A stretch of 64,000 bases of DNA from Pseudoscleropodium purum (lineage: Eukaryota > Streptophyta > Bryopsida > Hypnales > Brachytheciaceae): positions 8,618,001 through 8,682,000 of the forward strand of contig OZ017797.1 in NCBI GenBank assembly GCA_963969395.1. The letters run 5' to 3'. Numbering within the stretch: the stretch's first letter is position 1; every line of letters begins with the position of its first letter. The position numbers were made by a program, and so were the translations under genes. The notes under the pieces were generated by a model. That model was not told the DNA's origin. It did no database searches and saw only the letters and a list, made by a program, of their open reading frames with translations. This document shows positions 58,747 to 64,000 of the stretch, in pieces.

Positions 58747-59676
58747 TCATCCTTTGTATGCACTTTGAGAAATCACATCTACAATTTGTTTTAATTGTTT
58801 TTCATCTAGTTCAAAAATAACCTGCATTTGGCACTTCAATTTTTCTAACTCATCTTTCAATGCTTGGATCATTGATTCATGCTTACTTGATGCAATTTCC
58901 ATCTTGTTTTCCAACATTTGAATTTTAAATCTTGATTCATAATTATTATCTTCAACTATTGTTATATATTTCTTCATGTTTTCTATTATTGTGCTTAAAT
59001 GTAAAATCTCACTTTTTTTTGCCTCCAAGTCTTCATGTAGCCTTGAAACTTTAGCTTTCAAAACTATATTTTCTTCACCTTTTGTATCAATGTAATCATT
59101 GTTTTTTTTAGCTACACCAAATCTATTATAAAGAGGTTGCAACTCTTCCTTGTTTTCAATTTTGATAGATAATATTGAATTGGAATTATTTTGTTGAGTA
59201 GAATTAATGTCAACATCTCTAGTACTTCCCACATCTACAATTTGATTTCCATCCTCTAAAAAATGGTTGGAATCATCTAATAGAAGGGGTTCTTTTGTAT
59301 GATTTTCATTGCAATTTTGATTAATTTTAGAATAATCATGTTGTTTACTAGTAAGTTTCCAATCCACCTTTCGATTCAAAAACACTTTTGCATAAACCAT
59401 TGCAGCCAACCAATATGGTACCAAACATGCTCTATTTTTTGTATGTTCATCATGCTTGAATATAACATTATATGCACAAGTCAATTCTACCTTATATCCT
59501 TCATGTGTGCAAAATCTTAATGATGCCTCATATCTTTTGTTCATTGTTGGTCTTCTTGCCATTGGCCAATGTTGAGTTACATGGTCCCATGTTACCCACT
59601 TTTTGCAAATTTTTTCATTCCAAGGTTGTATAGCCTTTTCCCAACCAAATATAGCTTTAGAATTTTTTGATGACAT
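58747..59676 (-). CDS. Unrecognised 309-aa coiled-coil protein, possibly mobile-element derived
   Basis: Single open frame from ATG at 59676 (MSSKNSKAIFGWEKAI) to a stop at 58747; the frame is open for 16 codons further upstream but without an ATG. I do not recognise the family. Residues 1-110 form a compact Trp/Cys/His-rich segment (three Trp within the first 50 residues, then RFCTHEGYKVELTCAYNVIF and VPYWLAAMVYAKVFL). Residues about 110-200 are Asn/Asp-rich and probably disordered. From about 205 to 300 comes a strong heptad pattern (VLKAKVSRLHEDLEAKKSEI...MIQALKDELEKLKCQM), predicting a coiled coil. Codon use is as AT-rich as the surrounding DNA, unlike the other genes here, and no splice sites or GC island accompany it. 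It could be a host gene, a captured fragment or an ORF of an unidentified element. An uninterrupted frame of this length in such AT-rich DNA is unlikely by chance. Confidence 0.55.
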   Translation of the reverse strand: MSSKNSKAIFGWEKAIQPWNEKICKKWVTWDHVTQHWPMARRPTMNKRYEASLRFCTHEGYKVELTCAYNVIFKHDEHTKNRACLVPYWLAAMVYAKVFLNRKVDWKLTSKQHDYSKINQNCNENHTKEPLLLDDSNHFLEDGNQIVDVGSTRDVDINSTQQNNSNSILSIKIENKEELQPLYNRFGVAKKNNDYIDTKGEENIVLKAKVSRLHEDLEAKKSEILHLSTIIENMKKYITIVEDNNYESRFKIQMLENKMEIASSKHESMIQALKDELEKLKCQMQVIFELDEKQLKQIVDVISQSAYKG

Positions 59677-62600
59677 TGTAAATGTACTATTGTAATATGA
59701 TAATTGAGTCTTATAAAATTTCAATCTCTATAATATAAATTGTCCAAAATAAAACCAATGATCATGAATAAAAGAAACTTAAAATATATTTTGGTCAAAT
59801 ATTTGATATTCATAGATATCAATTATAACTATATGTGGTTTCCATTTTAAAAGTAAAGTATGATCTTCTTTTATTTTTGAATATTTATTTTAAAATAAAA
59901 GATCTTATCTTATTTTTAAGTCTTATCTTATCTTAAATATTATTTATTTTAAAGGAAAAGATTTTATCTTTGAGTATTATTTATTTTAAAATAAAAGATC
60001 TTCAATTTATTGGTTTCATAATAATATTTATATTAGAAAGTCATTAAAACTCAATAATAACTCATCCGTATAATAGAATTTTTATTCTCTGTACACATTC
60101 AATAAAATTGCCTTAATGAATGATATCCTGTCTAGACCCATTTTGGCCACCATTGCAAAAGTTGTTGAATGTTTGTTTTGTGCATAGGATTGATAAAAAC
60201 AAATTTTGATCCATATATAGGAAGTAAAGGTAAAAAAGTTATTATTAAAATTTTTAATATAAAATAAAAATACTAATTCAAGGACAGTTGAAATTGGTTA
60301 TGTATGGATTTATTCTTGGTAATCACACATAAATATTCATGCAAGCAAGACTCCAAAAAAACTTATGTCTAGATTGATATGAGAAGTTGTTTTTGGTGTT
60401 TATCTATTTATTTGTCTATGATTGAAAATTCACATTGATGATCATGTCTTTTGAGGTTATTTTATTTTAGCTTTAGAAAAATCTATAATTATTATTTTAT
60501 TATTTACTAAAAGTAAAAGAATTTCATTGTTTCCATTCTATTTTACAAAAATCCCAATAGGTCAAAACAATAGTGCTAGTATGTGAGCATGAAAATGGGA
60601 GCATCTGAGCTTTGAGTGTAAGTATAAATAGATATGCTACAATTACAAAAGGTGCTTATAATATAAACACCTATATTATAGTTACACTATAATTATAGAA
60701 GCCTTCTATAATATAGACACTTGTAAGATAGATGTATAGTCTTTTAGGCTCATGTACTTACACTCCTAGGCTCATATATAGTAGCAATCTTTTGAGTTAA
60801 AATGTCTGCAAAAATGTCTAATTTAGTGTTCATTACAAATGGAAAAAAAATCATTTTTACCACTTGTTGTTTGTTATTCATCCATTCAATTTTTTTTGAT
60901 AATATACTAGTTGTCCAATATTTGTATATAATGTATTTTAAAAACTCTCTCATACAAGTATTCTATAAATAATAGAGCAAAAGTATTCTATGACTTCTTG
61001 GTTTAAAAAATTTTAGAGCATCTTCACCCTTGCACACTAATATATAAAGGCCTAACACTGGTCAAATGTACAGCAGATGATAAGTGCTTTGATCTTCTCA
61101 CAATATTCTCTTGACACTCATTCCTAGGGGGGTAGATACACAATGACCCTTGAAATTATTGTTCATCCTAAGTTTAGTCTACATTGTTCTTTATTCTACT
61201 TGGTGATTGATCATTTGAGTTTTTATAGGGCACAATTGATGAGCAAGGATGGGGGACAAGAATTTTTAAGGCTCTTGAAAACTAGATGTAAACTTTTAAT
61301 GCATTAGACTAGCACATAAAGGTACCAAATGCTCTTACAAAATAGAAAGGTTTTTTGAAAAAAATATCATAGTTAATGTTTGGCATGTTGAATTTGCTAC
61401 AAAAAGTTTCCATTAGTTTTTTTTTCAAAATTTGATCCAAAATAAAATTTAAAATAATTATTTTTAAAATTTTATTTGTACTATACAAATAATTGATACA
61501 TCTAACTATATGTATATAATCTGTGGTTATTAATCAATAGTTTTTATTTAAAATTTGTATCTTCATAAAGCATCAAATCTTGAAATACCTTATAACATTT
61601 AGGAGTTAATATGTCTCATATATTCTTTTGACTTGAAGATGCACTTTCTACTATTTGAACCATACATGTGTTGGTACCTTTCAAGATACTATATTTCCTT
61701 AGACATTGTGGTAAAATTGTCATAGACCTAGGAAATAAGCTATAGCTAAAAAATGAACCTTAGAAAGATCACTACATATAATATTTTCCACATTTGCACG
61801 TCCAAAGGGTATTTTAAAAGGGATATTATATTTTTTTCCCCAAATTTATGGTACCCTATTATTATTTAATTTCCTAAGATGGAATATTTTAGATGATTGT
61901 ATGGTTTGTTTAAATTTTTTTGTTATTTTTCTTTTCATATATATAGCTATTAGTTTTATACTATTAGAAAGCATGACCCCAATTAATACTATTTTGGCAA
62001 AACTTTGTTGATTTCAACAAAGGCTGTAGCAAATTTGGTAGATTTTGACCACGTCGAAAGCTGATCAACAAAGAAAACCTTCCTCTGTTAATGTCAATTG
62101 TTGTGGGCCAGGGCAAGTTGATGTGTCTTTGCCACTTAACATTGGAACCTTGTGCTACAGTACATGTCCAAAGTAGCTGTTGCTTGTTGGAATATCTTCC
62201 ATTGTCATTTCTTGGATTTGGATTCTATGGCTCTTTTTCAATTTTCACTACACTAGAAACGTCTCCTTCTCTTCGTCTTATATTTTTAGCTTAAAAATTT
62301 CAATACTGGTAAATGAATAGTCCTATCTTTTTTTACACAAATTTTTTCTATACAAATTCTTTAATATTTTTATTTATTTATGCTCTTCATGGACAAGCCG
62401 CATTGTTCATGCCAAACAAAAGAAGGCTTGGTCATTCCAACTTTGGATACATTTTCAACTATCTACCTACATTCCCTAGAAGTAAGTTTACTTGAATACA
62501 TACGCATTCACAAACTGTAGGGCTTTTTTGTCAAAATTGAAATGAATTTTATTTTTCCCAAATATTGCAAACATCAAGTCCAACTTCAAATGTGTTTTTG

Positions 62601-63139
62601 CCAATAACACAACTTTATTCAACAAAGTCTACAATGCAAGCCCGAAGTACACTTCTTGAATGAGCAATGTGTGCCAAATACCTGAGTTCTCTGTTAATAC
62701 ATGGTATTGACATCCACAATACTCTATAGAAATGTAGAAGTTTTCAACCTTACATGCTTAAAGTCCTACTTTGTCTATGTGCATCCACTAATTTCTTTGC
62801 CACTTAAATCTTTGCAAAATTAGGTCTCCTTTATTGTGATGAAAATTAGCATGCTCTAACCACTACTACATTCCAAATCCAACTTCTAACACTTCCTTCA
62901 AACAACAAAAATCAAAACTACTTGCAACAATAAGCAAAGGTCACCGTTACTATGACTACCTCACTTACTTCAAAGACAACATTAGAAAGAGTGGACTTGT
63001 CAGTCTTCCCTTAATGAAGATGAACCGGACTTCCCAACATCTAAGTCCAGCAATGGCACCCCAACTAGGAACTTTGCAATAGTATTCTGTTGTCTAATAT
63101 TTTGGCCACTTGGAAGTACTGCCTCATTTGCTTTTAGAA
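59677..63139. other. 3.4 kb AT-rich intergenic stretch with no clear gene
   Basis: Repeated 'tattttaaaataaaagatctt' phrases occur at 59880-60010, and irregular AT foldbacks near 60650-60730. No supported exon. The part from about 62500 onward may already belong to the decayed CACTA element that follows. Confidence 0.45.
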
Positions 63140-63905
63140 TTACCTTTGGCACTTATAAACCCTTGTGATCTTTGTCATCACCAACAATAAACATTCCCCC
63201 ATCCTCTACTACTCTAAAATTTCCATGTACTCAATGTCCCTTGATTTCTTTTTTTAATACCATCTTCCATTCTGGATCCTCCCTTACTTCAATGAAATAA
63301 ACCTACTCCACATACATAGGAAATGCAAATGCCTCGGGATTGAGAAGCACTAGTCAATTGAAGTTGGTAAGTGTGAATCCCCAATTGTCTTTCTTCACAG
63401 TCGTAGCATTTCCTACATAGTTTACCTTCACCCACCTACACAACAATATAATGAGACAAAGGCCTCCATAATTCAACTCTACAATTTCTTGCAATTTGCC
63501 TACATATTCCATGTCGGCTACCACAATGTTACGGCCCCTCAACCCAGTCCTCCACAGCCTCCTAAACAAAACTGCCACGCTAGAGTCACAAGTCTTCAAC
63601 TGTTCCTCGGTATTGGTTATTCTAAGGTGGTTCCCAAAAGCCCACATGCTCTGATATTTAGTGGCCAACTGTGAGGGCAATTTAGACAAACAAATGACAT
63701 CTGCTTCTACTTCTTTATCATTTCTTGGCATCCTCTCATTCACTTCCTCTTCCAGCCAATTCGCAAATGACTTCGGCTCTGCCAGTTCTAGAGGGTATGG
63801 TGTGGCTTTATGTCCTTGCCTTCGTAGGTTCATTCTTCTAAATGCCAAGCACTTTGTTGTCAATGCCACATGGTATTCTTCATAACACATTACATGCAAA
63901 ACCAC
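63140..63905 (-). pseudogene. Decayed CACTA (En/Spm) transposase fragment, DUF4216-like
   Basis: The minus-strand frame from 63905 to the TGA at 63356-63354 carries the layout of the C-terminal part of plant CACTA transposases: FANWLEEEVNER, the stretch with MWAFGNHLRI, then ADMEYVGKLQEIVELNYGG, ILLCRWV and KKDNWGFTLTNFN. Reading on past the stop in the same frame, similarity continues (LLNPEAFAFPMYVE, VYFIEVREDPEWKMVL, VVEDGGMF), broken by three further in-frame stops: TAG, TGA and a final TAA near 63140. No ATG starts the frame, and a stop lies just upstream of 63905. It is therefore a pseudogene fragment. The catalytic part of the transposase and the CACTA termini are not visible. Confidence 0.75.
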
Positions 63906-64000
63906 AAATTACAAACATAAGGTTACATCTATGTATTCCAAAGAATGAACTTGTATTTAACTCGTTTTCAAGAAAAAAATTTCAATAAAGTAACTGTCCC

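Noticed and set aside
60620..60740. AT-rich foldback around 'tataatatagacac'
   Set aside because: The pairing is short and mostly A/T, as expected by chance in DNA this AT-rich.
1..64000. CRISPR arrays, bacterial operons, rRNA or organellar genes
   Set aside because: No regularly spaced short repeats, Shine-Dalgarno-led gene runs or rRNA/organellar gene segments are visible; the spliced genes mark this as nuclear DNA.
1..64000. LTR retrotransposons
   Set aside because: No pair of long terminal repeats and no reverse transcriptase, integrase or gag frame was recognised, although the window is repeat-rich.

Overview
This is nuclear DNA of a land plant. Coding sequence is broken by GT-AG introns, the two main genes belong to plant/eukaryotic families (an ATG18/PROPPIN autophagy protein and a family 61 glycosyltransferase), a CACTA-type transposase relic is present, and small GC-richer gene islands sit in very AT-rich intergenic DNA. 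The AT-rich background and compact genes would suit a moss or another seed-free plant. That placement is inference only, and no marker here fixes the species.

Layout. 1-1440: GC-richer island that looks like the 5' end (upstream ORF, short first coding exon, perfect splice donor) of a minus-strand gene running off the left edge. 1440-16100: no genes; dispersed repeats, many with inverted ends. 16100-19600: ATG18-like gene on the plus strand, with five coding exons whose phases all agree (440 aa) and a probable intron in the 5' leader. 20200-27060: repeats. 28182-29321: single-exon minus-strand gene for an unrecognised 379-aa protein with a CxxC/CxxC pair near its C-terminus; the GC-richer flank to about 31400 holds a 240-bp-spaced duplication. 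33400-48030: repeats, including a TTA-flanked Harbinger-like MITE, a 217-bp foldback, a tandem array and several TTAA-bounded elements. 48100-54830: minus-strand GT61 glycosyltransferase gene with five well-supported coding exons (553 codons), probable further exons downstream and a long leader intron carrying tandem repeats. 55750-64000: AT-rich, with a 309-aa coiled-coil ORF of unknown origin and a decayed CACTA transposase fragment at the right edge.

The most notable feature is a set of non-autonomous elements that begin TTAACCCC and end GGGGTTAA (families A, B and C plus a 70-bp mini-element). TTAA at both outer edges and CCC as the first bases of the repeat are the hallmarks of piggyBac-type transposition, which is rarely discussed in plants. 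No matching transposase is in the window. The genes show no sign of working together; they are ordinary, independently transcribed nuclear genes.
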